Notes: a model not told the origin generated them from the letters alone. A stretch of DNA of 6,354 bases from Dehalococcoidales bacterium (GCA_030603605.1 JAUVXN010000071.1:1-6354), one strand, 5' to 3'; positions 1 to 5,240 are shown, counted from the first letter of the stretch. Numbers and translations: made by a program.

Positions 1-1
1 G

Positions 2-475
2 GCTTTCCAGACTTGGGAAGACGTTCCTGAATCTGACATGGTCTTCAAATATGATGGAACCACCGAAACACCACCGGGTATAGATACTGCTAGTCCAGAT
101 TACCAGAACGTGGTGGGCTGGGCGGATTTGGAAGAATTTCCTAATGCTATTGCAGTCACTGTTGTATGGTATATCCGTGGCAAAAGACTAATAGTTGACT
201 GCGACACTGCTCTAAACACGGATGCTTACTTTCTTTGGACGCAAGCCGATGGCATAGAAGACCCCGATGGAACACTGCTCCCTGATACTGATTTCTACGA
301 TGTTGATGTCCAAAACATAATGACCCATGAAGCAGGGCACTGGCTCATGCTAAATGACCTTTATGATGATGCGGCTAGCGAGCAGACGATGTATGGCTGG
401 GCTAGCGACCGTGAGTTAAAAAAGCGCAGCCTAGAGAGTGGTGATATAGCTGGCATTCAGAAAATATATGGCTGA
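2..475 (+). CDS. Secreted matrixin-like zinc metalloprotease, C-terminal part (5' truncated)
   Basis: The frame is open from the window edge, so the first ATG at 38 is internal and the true start lies outside. The 157 visible residues look like a metzincin catalytic domain: an AFQTW opening, a DCDTALN-type strand, then HEAGHWLMLND at residues 109-119 (bases 326-358). The zinc-binding helix is therefore HExxHxxMxxD. The two His should bind zinc, Glu110 is the catalytic base, and Asp119 sits where matrixins usually have the third His, as in snapalysin-type enzymes. A Met-turn candidate (TMYGW, Met130) follows, and the end (SGDIAGIQKIYG) is the usual matrixin C-terminal helix. The family cleaves extracellular proteins or peptides; the substrate cannot be told. 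The usual Gly of the motif is replaced by Met, so activity is likely but not certain. A signal peptide would lie upstream of the window. Confidence 0.85.
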   Translation, partial: AFQTWEDVPESDMVFKYDGTTETPPGIDTASPDYQNVVGWADLEEFPNAIAVTVVWYIRGKRLIVDCDTALNTDAYFLWTQADGIEDPDGTLLPDTDFYDVDVQNIMTHEAGHWLMLNDLYDDAASEQTMYGWASDRELKKRSLESGDIAGIQKIYG

Positions 476-487
476 GTGATAAATGTG

Positions 488-560
488 AAAGGAGATTATG
501 CCTATGAGAATGCTTGTCCATACCTGTGGTCGGTCGGGTGAGAATAAAAATCTTAAGAAA
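488..560 (+). repeat. Duplicated leader element, copy 1
   Basis: This stretch holds an AAAGGAG ribosome binding site (488-494), the start CCTATGAGAATGCT, a GGTCGGTCGGGTG block and a second ribosome binding site for the gene at 571. It aligns almost without gaps to 1305-1385 upstream of the next gene, with a single 3-base difference (CTT against CTGCTT) and scattered substitutions. The genes that follow the two copies have different mature proteins, so the leader has been copied or conserved separately from them. Confidence 0.75.
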
Positions 561-650
561 GGAGTAAGACATGAAAAAGAAATTTGGCATTATTGGAATT
601 GCCTTGGTGCTGGCGATATCGCTGCTGCCAGTTACGGCGGTGAGTGCTAA
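504..650 (+). CDS. Putative leader peptide of element copy 1 (short ORF)
   Basis: The frame starts at ATG 504, 9 bases after AAAGGAG; an in-frame ATG at 498 is too close to the site. It begins MRMLVHTCGRSG and would run 48 codons, overlapping the start of the CBM9-like gene at 571 out of frame and stopping at TAA 648-650. Only the first 21 or so codons match copy 2, where the equivalent peptide begins MRMLLAHTRGRSG. The frame is kept across a 3-base indel and each copy has its own ribosome binding site. That favours translation, but two copies are thin evidence and the RNA hairpin could explain the conservation alone. Role unknown; coupling or attenuation of the downstream gene is an inference. 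Confidence 0.35.
   Translation: MRMLVHTCGRSGENKNLKKGVRHEKEIWHYWNCLGAGDIAAASYGGEC
513..545 (+). promoter_or_regulatory. Conserved bulged hairpin in leader copy 1
   Basis: The upper stem ACCTG (522-526) pairs with CGGGT (535-539) around the loop TGGTCGGT. A CAT bulge (519-521) separates it from a lower stem CTTGTC (513-518) against GAGAAT (540-545), which has two mismatches here. Compared with copy 2 the pair 517-541 is T-A instead of C-G, a compensatory change, and 525-536 is T-G instead of C-G. The hairpin ends shortly before the ribosome binding site of the gene at 571. Confidence 0.45.
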
Positions 651-1290
651 TGGCACCCCAACAATTGACGGAATCCTGACCCCGGGTGAATGGGACGACT
701 ACTACCTCGGAACCAGCGTGACTAGCTGGGGCGGTGGTATGTCTGTTGATGTCTATGGGTTCACCGATGGCACATATCTCTACGCAGCATACGAAGCGGA
801 TATGAATGAATCTGGATGGAGTTTTGGTGCAGGCCTTGGTGTCAGCAATAACCTTTATTACAGAACGCCGCAATCAGCAAGCTGGCCAGACCCAGGCTAC
901 ACCCTGCTAGCGGCAGGTGGTTATCCAGCAGATGTCTCACAGACAGATGGAAGTGGTTGGACAAGCCTGTCAGGCTCTTTCGCTGATAATGGTATTGACA
1001 TCTATTCAGGTGATGGAATGTATAACACAGTTCCAAATCCAAATGTAGCAGAAGTGAAGATACCATTGAGCCTGCTCACCTACGCTGGTGCTGATGGTCA
1101 AATCAGGCTTAGCGGGCAGTATTGGCAGTATGCCTGGGCTACGCCGTTCCCCGTTACTCTGCCGCCACCTACTAAAGCAGACATCCTTAAAGGCAATGGT
1201 GTTCCTGGCAAGGGTCTGGATACAGCCCCTGGACTCCAGAAGCCCTTCAACCCCAACTCAGAGGCAGGTGACCATGCCGGCAAGAGATAA
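571..1290 (+). CDS. Secreted protein with CBM9/DOMON-like domain
   Basis: A 239-residue protein with an N-terminal signal peptide (KKK, hydrophobic stretch, likely cleavage after VSA, residue 26). The mature protein opens with PTIDGILTPGEWDDYYLG, the typical first strand of CBM9-like and DOMON-type beta-sandwich domains, and continues with aromatic and Gly-rich strands to about residue 195. Such domains bind sugars or haem; no ligand can be assigned here. The last 40 or so residues are a Pro, Gly and Lys-rich tail (PPPTK, then KGLDTAPGLQKPFNP and a final HAGKR) that looks disordered and separate from the domain. The start is supported by AAGAAAGGAG, 6 bases upstream. The gene follows the metalloprotease after about 95 bases that hold the leader element, so transcription from upstream is possible. 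Confidence 0.85.
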   Translation: MKKKFGIIGIALVLAISLLPVTAVSANGTPTIDGILTPGEWDDYYLGTSVTSWGGGMSVDVYGFTDGTYLYAAYEADMNESGWSFGAGLGVSNNLYYRTPQSASWPDPGYTLLAAGGYPADVSQTDGSGWTSLSGSFADNGIDIYSGDGMYNTVPNPNVAEVKIPLSLLTYAGADGQIRLSGQYWQYAWATPFPVTLPPPTKADILKGNGVPGKGLDTAPGLQKPFNPNSEAGDHAGKR

Positions 1291-1304
1291 GCAACGCTGA
1301 AGCC

Positions 1305-1385
1305 GAAGGAGGAGTTCGCCTATGAGAATGCTGCTTGCCCATACCCGTGGTCGGTCGGGTGGCAAGGGAAAATCTAAGAAAGGAG
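1305..1385 (+). repeat. Duplicated leader element, copy 2
   Basis: Second copy of the element at 488-560: GAAGGAGGAG ribosome binding site, CCTATGAGAATGCT start, the identical GTGGTCGGTCGGGTG block, then AAGAAAGGAG before the next gene. It fills most of the gap between the genes ending at 1290 and starting at 1393. Confidence 0.75.
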
Positions 1386-1396
1386 AAAAACCATGA
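1322..1396 (+). CDS. Putative leader peptide of element copy 2 (24 codons)
   Basis: The frame starts at ATG 1322, about 9 bases after AAGGAGG (1306-1312). It reads MRMLLAHTRGRSGGKG and ends in a Lys-rich, basic tail. Its TGA overlaps the start of the next gene as ATGA (1393-1396), the arrangement used for translational coupling. The peptide matches the copy 1 peptide in MRML, HT, GRSG and KKG. It has no signal peptide and no known family that I recognise. It could be a real small protein, a leader peptide whose translation controls the downstream gene, or a frame that is open by chance over a conserved RNA. Confidence 0.42.
   Translation: MRMLLAHTRGRSGGKGKSKKGEKP
1334..1366 (+). promoter_or_regulatory. 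Conserved bulged hairpin in leader copy 2
   Basis: CTTGCC (1334-1339) pairs perfectly with GGCAAG (1361-1366). After a 3-base CAT bulge (1340-1342), ACCCG (1343-1347) pairs with CGGGT (1356-1360), closing the loop TGGTCGGT. This gives 11 pairs, the more complete of the two copies. There is no T-run after it, so it is not a standard terminator. The next ribosome binding site follows within about 15 bases, so it could affect translation start. Confidence 0.5.
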
Positions 1397-2202
1397 AAAA
1401 GTTAATAAGGATGATGGGGATTGCCCTGGTGGTGGCACTGATGGCTAGCCTGGCCTTTGGTAGTGTTGCCCTGGCTGATGAGGAGAAAGTGACAGTGAAC
1501 TGGAATGGCCCAAATCCAGACATCTCTGTTGCGTTTGAGGGCACGATTTACAACGGGTCCACTCCTGATGATGCTTTCGCATATGCCGATGTATCTGGGT
1601 CAGGCTCAGGTGCCTATGGAACTATAGAAATAAATCATAAGGATTTCTATAGCAAGAAAGGCGTCTCTGTCACTAGTTCTGCCCACTTTGAAGGCGGTAA
1701 TTACACCATGGAAACCTATAACCAACTCATTGACCAGCCCGCAGCGTGGGGTGGACAAACAGAACTCGGCAACTACTTCCACGAGGAAGGTAGCGTAGCT
1801 GATGTGTTCCAGAGTGCCAGTATATGGAACATAAGGGACGGCACCAGCTCTATGTCGTTTGATGTTTCTGGTGCAGAGGAAGTAGTAGTGAGCGGGCTCG
1901 TCCGCAACTACCACAAACAAACGCCTACATTTGACAACATAGCGCAATACACCGCAACTGCTACGGCGAGTAGCACCGTAGATGCAAGCGGCTCCCACGA
2001 TGGTAGGACAGGTTCAGTTCCATACACTTACAATTGGCCATCTGCTGGGCTTGGAGTAACCTTTCAAGCAAGTTCAAATATGGACTTCGTTATGGATACC
2101 AACCTGATGCCGACGGCAGTCTTTGTTGGACCGGGTTATGTGACCGCTGAGACCACCAACGCAGACTTTGACTACATTGCCAACTATGTGGGGATGCCGT
2201 AA
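1393..2202 (+). CDS. Secreted beta-rich protein of unknown function
   Basis: A 269-residue protein with a clear signal peptide (MKKLIRMM, hydrophobic core, likely cleavage after ALA, residue 28). There is no C-terminal membrane helix or sorting motif, so it is probably released or loosely attached. The mature part is rich in Ser, Thr, Gly, Asn and aromatic residues in alternating strand-like patterns, with no catalytic motif I recognise. Its first strands (VTVNWNGPNPDISVAFEG) resemble the start of the ectodomain encoded at 3197 (VTVIGDNPDVNIDIIGED). The start has AAGAAAGGAG, 8 bases upstream. The short leader frame overlaps it by ATGA. I do not recognise the family; an adhesin or surface-layer-associated role is only a guess. 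Confidence 0.82.
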   Translation: MKKLIRMMGIALVVALMASLAFGSVALADEEKVTVNWNGPNPDISVAFEGTIYNGSTPDDAFAYADVSGSGSGAYGTIEINHKDFYSKKGVSVTSSAHFEGGNYTMETYNQLIDQPAAWGGQTELGNYFHEEGSVADVFQSASIWNIRDGTSSMSFDVSGAEEVVVSGLVRNYHKQTPTFDNIAQYTATATASSTVDASGSHDGRTGSVPYTYNWPSAGLGVTFQASSNMDFVMDTNLMPTAVFVGPGYVTAETTNADFDYIANYVGMP

Positions 2203-2214
2203 TAGACGATGAAA

Positions 2215-2246
2215 GGTTGCCCTCATCTTCGAGGGTGGGGGCAACC
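2215..2246 (+). terminator. Stem-loop between the secreted-protein genes (possible terminator or attenuator)
   Basis: GGTTGCCC (2215-2222) is the exact reverse complement of GGGCAACC (2239-2246). Alternatively GGTTGC plus CCTC pairs with GAGG and GCAACC around ATCTTC, with GTGGGG bulged out. The stem is strong, but no T-run follows (AATCCCAAATAG), so intrinsic termination is doubtful. It lies 13 bases after the stop at 2202 and before the ribosome binding site of the next gene, where it could mark an operon boundary, protect a 3' end or limit read-through. Confidence 0.45.
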
Positions 2247-2272
2247 AATCCCAAATAGAAAGGGGGGTTAAA

Positions 2273-2875
2273 ATGAAGTGGTTTAGTTTATTATCGGTAG
2301 TATTCCTGATGCTGGCAACGCTTTTGTGTGCCAACCCAGTTGCCTATGCCGACGACCCCCCTGCTGGTGAGTGCAATATAGTGATTGACATTTGCGTTAC
2401 AGAGACTAGCCAGGTTCACGTCACTGCCAGCGATGGCTCTCACCTTGATGTGGGCGCACAGCAGAGCACCACGGATGCTCACCTCCACTTCGCCGCTGAT
2501 GCCGATACAGTTTTTGACATTTACATAACAGGCGATGGTGAGACCGATATTGATGTCAGCGGTCCTTGTCAAGTAAATCTTAGGGTGGAGGGACCTTCAG
2601 AGGTTCACATTGATGCTGGTGATGAGGTAAGGCTTAATGTTGAAGCCAGTGAGGAGTCTCAGGTCTTTGTAGATGATGAGACCCTTGATAACCCTACCCA
2701 GAAGCCAGATGAGCCGACGGGATACCAAGAGAGTGGAGAGGTAGATGAGCATAGCTCAAGATCCGATAGTCGTCTCGCAATTGTATCTGGGGCATTCCCG
2801 GTAGTGGGGGTGCTTGCTTTCTTCCTAATCAGGAGGAGAGCGAAAAGGAATAAAACAAAGGAGACGACCGAATAA
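2273..2875 (+). CDS. Signal-peptide, single-TM surface protein with repetitive beta ectodomain (family member A)
   Basis: A 200-residue protein. The signal peptide (residues 1-26, cleavage after AYA) is close to those of the two genes that follow (LLCA..AYAD). Residues 34-135 are an acidic ectodomain of alternating hydrophobic and polar residues in loose repeats of about 20 (SQVHVTASDGSHLDV, ADTVFDIYITGDGETDIDV, SEVHIDAGDEVRLNV), which suggests a solenoid or stacked beta structure. There are Cys at 34, 41 and 99. A Pro/Glu/Ser linker (140-165) precedes one membrane helix (LAIVSGAFPVVGVLAFFLI, 168-186) and a basic tail (RRRAKRNKTK). The expected topology is ectodomain outside and tail inside. 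AAAGGGGGG just upstream supports the start. Function unknown; a surface structural, sensing or binding role is inferred from architecture alone. Confidence 0.82.
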   Translation: MKWFSLLSVVFLMLATLLCANPVAYADDPPAGECNIVIDICVTETSQVHVTASDGSHLDVGAQQSTTDAHLHFAADADTVFDIYITGDGETDIDVSGPCQVNLRVEGPSEVHIDAGDEVRLNVEASEESQVFVDDETLDNPTQKPDEPTGYQESGEVDEHSSRSDSRLAIVSGAFPVVGVLAFFLIRRRAKRNKTKETTE

Positions 2876-2903
2876 CAAAATCACAGGGAGAGGAGGTGAT
2901 GTG

Positions 2904-3170
2904 ATGAAATACATACTCAGGATAGGTTTGATAGTAATGTTGATGGCAGCCATGCTTCTATGCGCCATTCCAGTGTATGCTGAGGGGCCAATTGATGACC
3001 CGGGTCCAGACATGCCTCTTGAAGACCCTCCCCCCGGTTGGCAGGTTCAAAAAATTTCCGTACTCATCTGGCAATTACGCATGGAGCGTTTATGGCAGCA
3101 GGATTGCCTTGTTTCTTCTTAAAAGGAAAGCGAAAAGGGCTGAGGTTAAGTGTCAGTCCTTTGAAAATAT
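2904..3170 (+). pseudogene. Decayed, shrunken copy of the single-TM surface family (member B)
   Basis: A strong site (AGGAGGTGAT, 2891-2900) leads to ATG 2904, or GTG 2901. The first frame gives a good signal peptide (ending CAIPVYAEG) and a short acidic Pro-rich linker, then stops at 3122 as a 72-residue protein with an unrelated tail. The membrane helix of the family is present but in another frame: 3068-3121 reads LAITHGAFMAAGLPCFFL, matching LAIVSGAFPVVGVLAFFL of the upstream gene. The basic tail (KRKAKRAEVK) then appears in the third frame. So at least two frameshifts separate signal peptide, helix and tail, and the ectodomain is missing. Runs of six C (3030-3035) and six A (3049-3054) are likely shift sites. 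A short secreted peptide from the first frame is still possible, as the ribosome binding site is intact; sequencing error could account for one shift but less easily for both. Confidence 0.65.
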
Positions 3171-3196
3171 AAAAGAAAAGGAAAGGAGGTGAGGAA

Positions 3197-3895
3197 ATGA
3201 AGTGGCTTAGAATATTACTGCCAATATTTCTGATACTGGGCATGCTGCTTTGTGCTGGCGTTGCCTACGCCGATGACGGTGATGAAGGTGATAACGAGGA
3301 AGAATCTGGCCTTAATGTTGATGTCACGGTGATAGGGGATAACCCCGACGTGAATATTGATATTATCGGAGAGGATGCCGAGGTTACGGTTAATACCACC
3401 GGTACAGACATTTACCTGAATGGCCAGAACATCAATGAGCCTACGGTGATACACAAGGACAACGGAGTTAGCGGCGGCTGGGTTAAAAAGAGGATTAACC
3501 AGGCGGTGGGGCCTATATATTCCTGGGCAGAGGAAACCGGAGCAAGGTTGAGCTTAACAATGGATGGCTTGGCCAAGATCATTATGGCAGTGAAGGACCA
3601 GGATTCCCAGCTTGGTGAAACCTCGGCTGAGGTGGATGAGCTTTACACCGGGCTGGACGACCTTTACACCAGGCTGGAAGGCATAGATGGCGATGTGGCT
3701 GCCCTTGAGGGTGAGCACGACGCCCTTGTTGACGAGGTGCGGGCCAACCACCAGGCGCTACTCTTTGAAATGGAGCTGATGGAGTGGGAATACAATAGAA
3801 ACCTGGTCATTATGGCAGGGGCGTTCCTACTGGTGGTCATGGGCTTAGGCATAGGCTTCGGTGTCAGTATTTACCAGTTGCGAAAGAGGATTTAA
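3197..3895 (+). CDS. Signal-peptide, coiled-coil, single-TM surface protein (family member C)
   Basis: A 232-residue protein. The signal peptide is cleaved after AYA (residue 25) and followed by an acidic stretch. Residues 38-82 are short beta-strand repeats with Asp, Asn and Gly (VTVIGDNPDVNIDIIGED, AEVTVNTTGTDIYLNG). Residues 95-200 are helical and heptad-like, with Leu, Val and Ile spacing in 128-195 suggesting a coiled coil and hence oligomerisation. One membrane helix (LVIMAGAFLLVVMGLGIGFGV, 203-223) ends in a short basic tail (QLRKRI). The signal peptide and the GAF-containing helix align with the genes at 2273 and 2904, but the middle domain differs. The consensus-like AAAGGAGGTGA (3182-3192) supports the start. 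It may be the last gene of a surface-protein operon, as 166 bases without a clear gene follow. Function unknown; it could be a membrane-anchored spacer or receptor-like ectodomain. Confidence 0.83.
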   Translation: MKWLRILLPIFLILGMLLCAGVAYADDGDEGDNEEESGLNVDVTVIGDNPDVNIDIIGEDAEVTVNTTGTDIYLNGQNINEPTVIHKDNGVSGGWVKKRINQAVGPIYSWAEETGARLSLTMDGLAKIIMAVKDQDSQLGETSAEVDELYTGLDDLYTRLEGIDGDVAALEGEHDALVDEVRANHQALLFEMELMEWEYNRNLVIMAGAFLLVVMGLGIGFGVSIYQLRKRI

Positions 3896-3903
3896 GTTCA
3901 TAT

Positions 3904-4022
3904 GGCGGGCTCTGCCAGGGGAAACTGGGGTGCCATGGGTCTCTCACCCCAATGGCTTAAATCAAGACTTCCCCCTCCCGTGACCGGAGCCCTAGGGGTA
4001 ATCGGGCAAGTGGCATCCCGCC
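3904..4022 (+). ncRNA. Candidate structured RNA in intergenic gap
   Basis: The gap 3896-4061 has no convincing gene but much self-complementarity. GGCGGG (3904-3909) pairs with CCCGCC (4017-4022), then TGCCA (3913-3917) with TGGCA (4011-4015), closing the whole region. Inside, GGGGAA (3918-3923) pairs with TTCCCC (3969-3974) and carries TGGGGTG (3926-3932) with CACCCCA (3945-3951). A second arm has CCCG (3977-3980) with CGGG (4003-4006). Together they give a three-way-junction shape. I cannot match it to a known riboswitch or RNA family. It lies 40 bases upstream of the next operon, where a riboswitch or 5' leader would sit. GC-rich sequence gives chance pairing, so this is a candidate only. 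Confidence 0.33.
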
Positions 4023-4061
4023 GCCAGTCATAGGCAAATGATGGAAGGATGACACAGTAGG

Positions 4062-4352
4062 ATGTTAGTAACCTGGTCACTATTTACTACATGGGCGATG
4101 CTCAATGTGCTCGACCTGAGGCTAGGCTTCGTGGCCACCCAATTTGGCGCCATTGAGGTCGGGCTGCTTTACCAGGTATTAGGAAGCTGGTTGAGTGTGG
4201 CCATCAATAAGATAGTGCTGGCTCTGCTTATCGGTGGAGCTCTGGTTTATTTCAGAAAGAATAGTTGGTTAGCTATGCTCAGCATAGGCATGGCTGGCAT
4301 ATGTATTTATCAGGTTTTCGTGATCCTATGGCAAATAGAGGTGGGAGGTTAA
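4062..4352 (+). CDS. Small multi-pass membrane protein, DUF5658-like
   Basis: A 96-residue, strongly hydrophobic protein with about three membrane segments (residues 1-16, 49-64 and 69-90) and a possible re-entrant or amphipathic stretch at 23-46. The pattern NVLD at 15-18 followed by an E at 32 in a hydrophobic context resembles DUF5658-type small membrane proteins, whose role is unknown. ATG 4062 is the only start, because an in-frame stop lies at 4050-4052. The ribosome binding site is poor: GGAAGG is 12 bases away and AGTAGG touches the ATG. This suggests weak or leader-controlled translation. It ends 4 bases before the next gene, so the two are probably cotranscribed and possibly coupled. 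Confidence 0.75.
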   Translation: MLVTWSLFTTWAMLNVLDLRLGFVATQFGAIEVGLLYQVLGSWLSVAINKIVLALLIGGALVYFRKNSWLAMLSIGMAGICIYQVFVILWQIEVGG

Positions 4353-4356
4353 GAGA

Positions 4357-4890
4357 ATGACTAAAGCACAGCTAGCGGTAACACTTTACATGGAGACACA
4401 GACCTTGACCGGGTTTATCTACCAGCCTAAGGAGGAACGCCTGTCAGACCTCCTTAATGCTGTATCGCTCAGGCGGGAGAACCGGGGTAGGTTCGTTGAG
4501 TTAAGTTACGTGGCTATCCAATACACAGATGGCCAGGAGGAGGAAAAGCTACCAACTGCCTATATCAACAAGGCAACCATTCAGGTGGCGGTGACGATAG
4601 ATGGCGACCTAGCTAAGGGCATTGGTGGCAAGGTTGGGGCTAAGCCTTACCCATTTGTTGAGAAATTACCCGTGCTGGTAAGGGTGCGGATGCCAGCCTA
4701 CATACTTATGGGCAATATGCATTGTGCCAGTGGACAGATGGCGTGGCATGCTCTTGAGGAAAAACCGATGTTTCTCCCCCTTACCAACGTTAGTATATGC
4801 AGGGCGGACAATAGCCACTGGTGGAAGGTTCCCTTTGCCGCTGTGAATAGAGAGCAAATGCTGTCTTTGGCAGAACTGGGGACTCAGTGA
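4357..4890 (+). CDS. Two-lobed protein of unknown function (DUF6812-like)
   Basis: A 177-residue soluble protein without signal peptide or membrane segment. The N-terminal half has the pattern LYMETQTLTGFIY followed by ERLSDLLN (residues 27-34), then a strand-rich stretch ending in KLPTAYINKATIQV. The second half repeats this plan: VRVRMPAYILMGNMH, a helix, FLPLTNVSI and WKVPFAAVNREQM. It therefore looks like an internally duplicated small beta domain. The ERLSDLLN motif recalls DUF6812-like proteins, but the name is from memory and not firm. The start is supported by GGGAGGT about 10 bases upstream. Its stop abuts or overlaps the next regulator gene, so it belongs to the same transcript. Function unknown; the linkage to three regulators suggests a signalling or regulatory role, by context alone. 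Confidence 0.72.
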   Translation: MTKAQLAVTLYMETQTLTGFIYQPKEERLSDLLNAVSLRRENRGRFVELSYVAIQYTDGQEEEKLPTAYINKATIQVAVTIDGDLAKGIGGKVGAKPYPFVEKLPVLVRVRMPAYILMGNMHCASGQMAWHALEEKPMFLPLTNVSICRADNSHWWKVPFAAVNREQMLSLAELGTQ

Positions 4891-4892
4891 AT

Positions 4893-4900
4893 GGAGGTGA
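4893..4900 (+). promoter_or_regulatory. Ribosome binding site deciding the GTG start at 4908
   Basis: GGAGGTGA lies 7 bases before GTG 4908. The frame is open back to GTG 4887, but that codon has no ribosome binding site in front and would include this one inside the gene. GTG 4902 is only 4 bases from GGAGG, so 4908 is the better choice. Confidence 0.6.
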
Positions 4901-4907
4901 GGTGAGA

Positions 4908-5240
4908 GTGGTAACCACTTCTAGACGAGCTGAGGTAGTCGAGTTGAGAGAGACCGGCTTAAGTTATGCCGAAATCGGTCGCCGAGTCGGCATAAGTAGG
5001 GAGCGGGTCAGGCAAATTTTCAAACGGAAACCTAGACCACAAAGGCCAGCCCTCCTCTCTAAGGTTATGCTCACCACAAGGGATGTGGGTCAGCTCCTCG
5101 GCATTCATGTTAATACGGTGAGGCGCTGGAGCAACAAGGGGATACTAAAATCATACCGTATTAGCCCCCAGGGAGATAGAAGGTTTAAGCAGGAGGATGT
5201 TGATGGTTTTCTCAAGGAAGGAAAGACAGCTAAGGACTAG
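4908..5240 (+). CDS. Dual-HTH regulator: sigma region 4-like plus MerR/excisionase-like domain
   Basis: A protein of 110 residues from GTG 4908, or 117 from GTG 4887. Residues 7-41 match the region 4.2 helix-turn-helix of sigma-70 factors (VVELRETGLSYAEIGRRV then GISRERVRQIFKRK), close to the RpoD signature that contacts the -35 box. No sigma regions 2 or 3 are present, so it is not a sigma factor by itself. After a Pro/Arg linker (42-48), residues 54-103 are a MerR/HTH_17-type winged helix (LTTRDVGQLLGIHVNTVRRW, then GDRRFKQEDVDGFL) as in excisionases and MerR regulators. The protein is thus two DNA-binding modules with no sensor domain. It likely binds DNA at bipartite sites; targets are unknown. 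It overlaps the next gene by 38 bases, so the two are probably coupled. Confidence 0.83.
   Translation: MVTTSRRAEVVELRETGLSYAEIGRRVGISRERVRQIFKRKPRPQRPALLSKVMLTTRDVGQLLGIHVNTVRRWSNKGILKSYRISPQGDRRFKQEDVDGFLKEGKTAKD
5191..5196 (+). promoter_or_regulatory. Ribosome binding site deciding the start at 5203
   Basis: AGGAGG touches ATG 5197 with no spacer but is 6 bases from ATG 5203, the normal distance. The gene is therefore called from 5203. The site lies inside the end of the upstream regulator gene. Confidence 0.6.

Noticed and set aside
553..873. Minus-strand ORF opposite the leader and CBM9-like gene
   Set aside because: It is a shadow of the plus-strand gene; it resembles the other minus-strand frame at 1247-1438 only because the leader is duplicated.
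1088..1300. 70-residue plus-strand ORF within the CBM9-like gene
   Set aside because: Out of frame inside a well-supported gene, with no ribosome binding site or domain signal.
1606..1998. 130-residue minus-strand ORF opposite the beta-rich secreted protein
   Set aside because: It is fully inside a gene with a clear signal peptide and ribosome binding site, and its product shows no recognisable pattern.
2977..3192. Separate 71-residue protein in the second frame
   Set aside because: No ribosome binding site. Only its basic tail resembles the neighbouring family, so it is best read as part of the frameshifted remnant.
3902..4033. 43-codon plus-strand ORF in the gap after 3895
   Set aside because: Its only purine-rich stretch is about 10 bases away and weak, the product shows no domain pattern, and the stretch is better explained by paired RNA stems.
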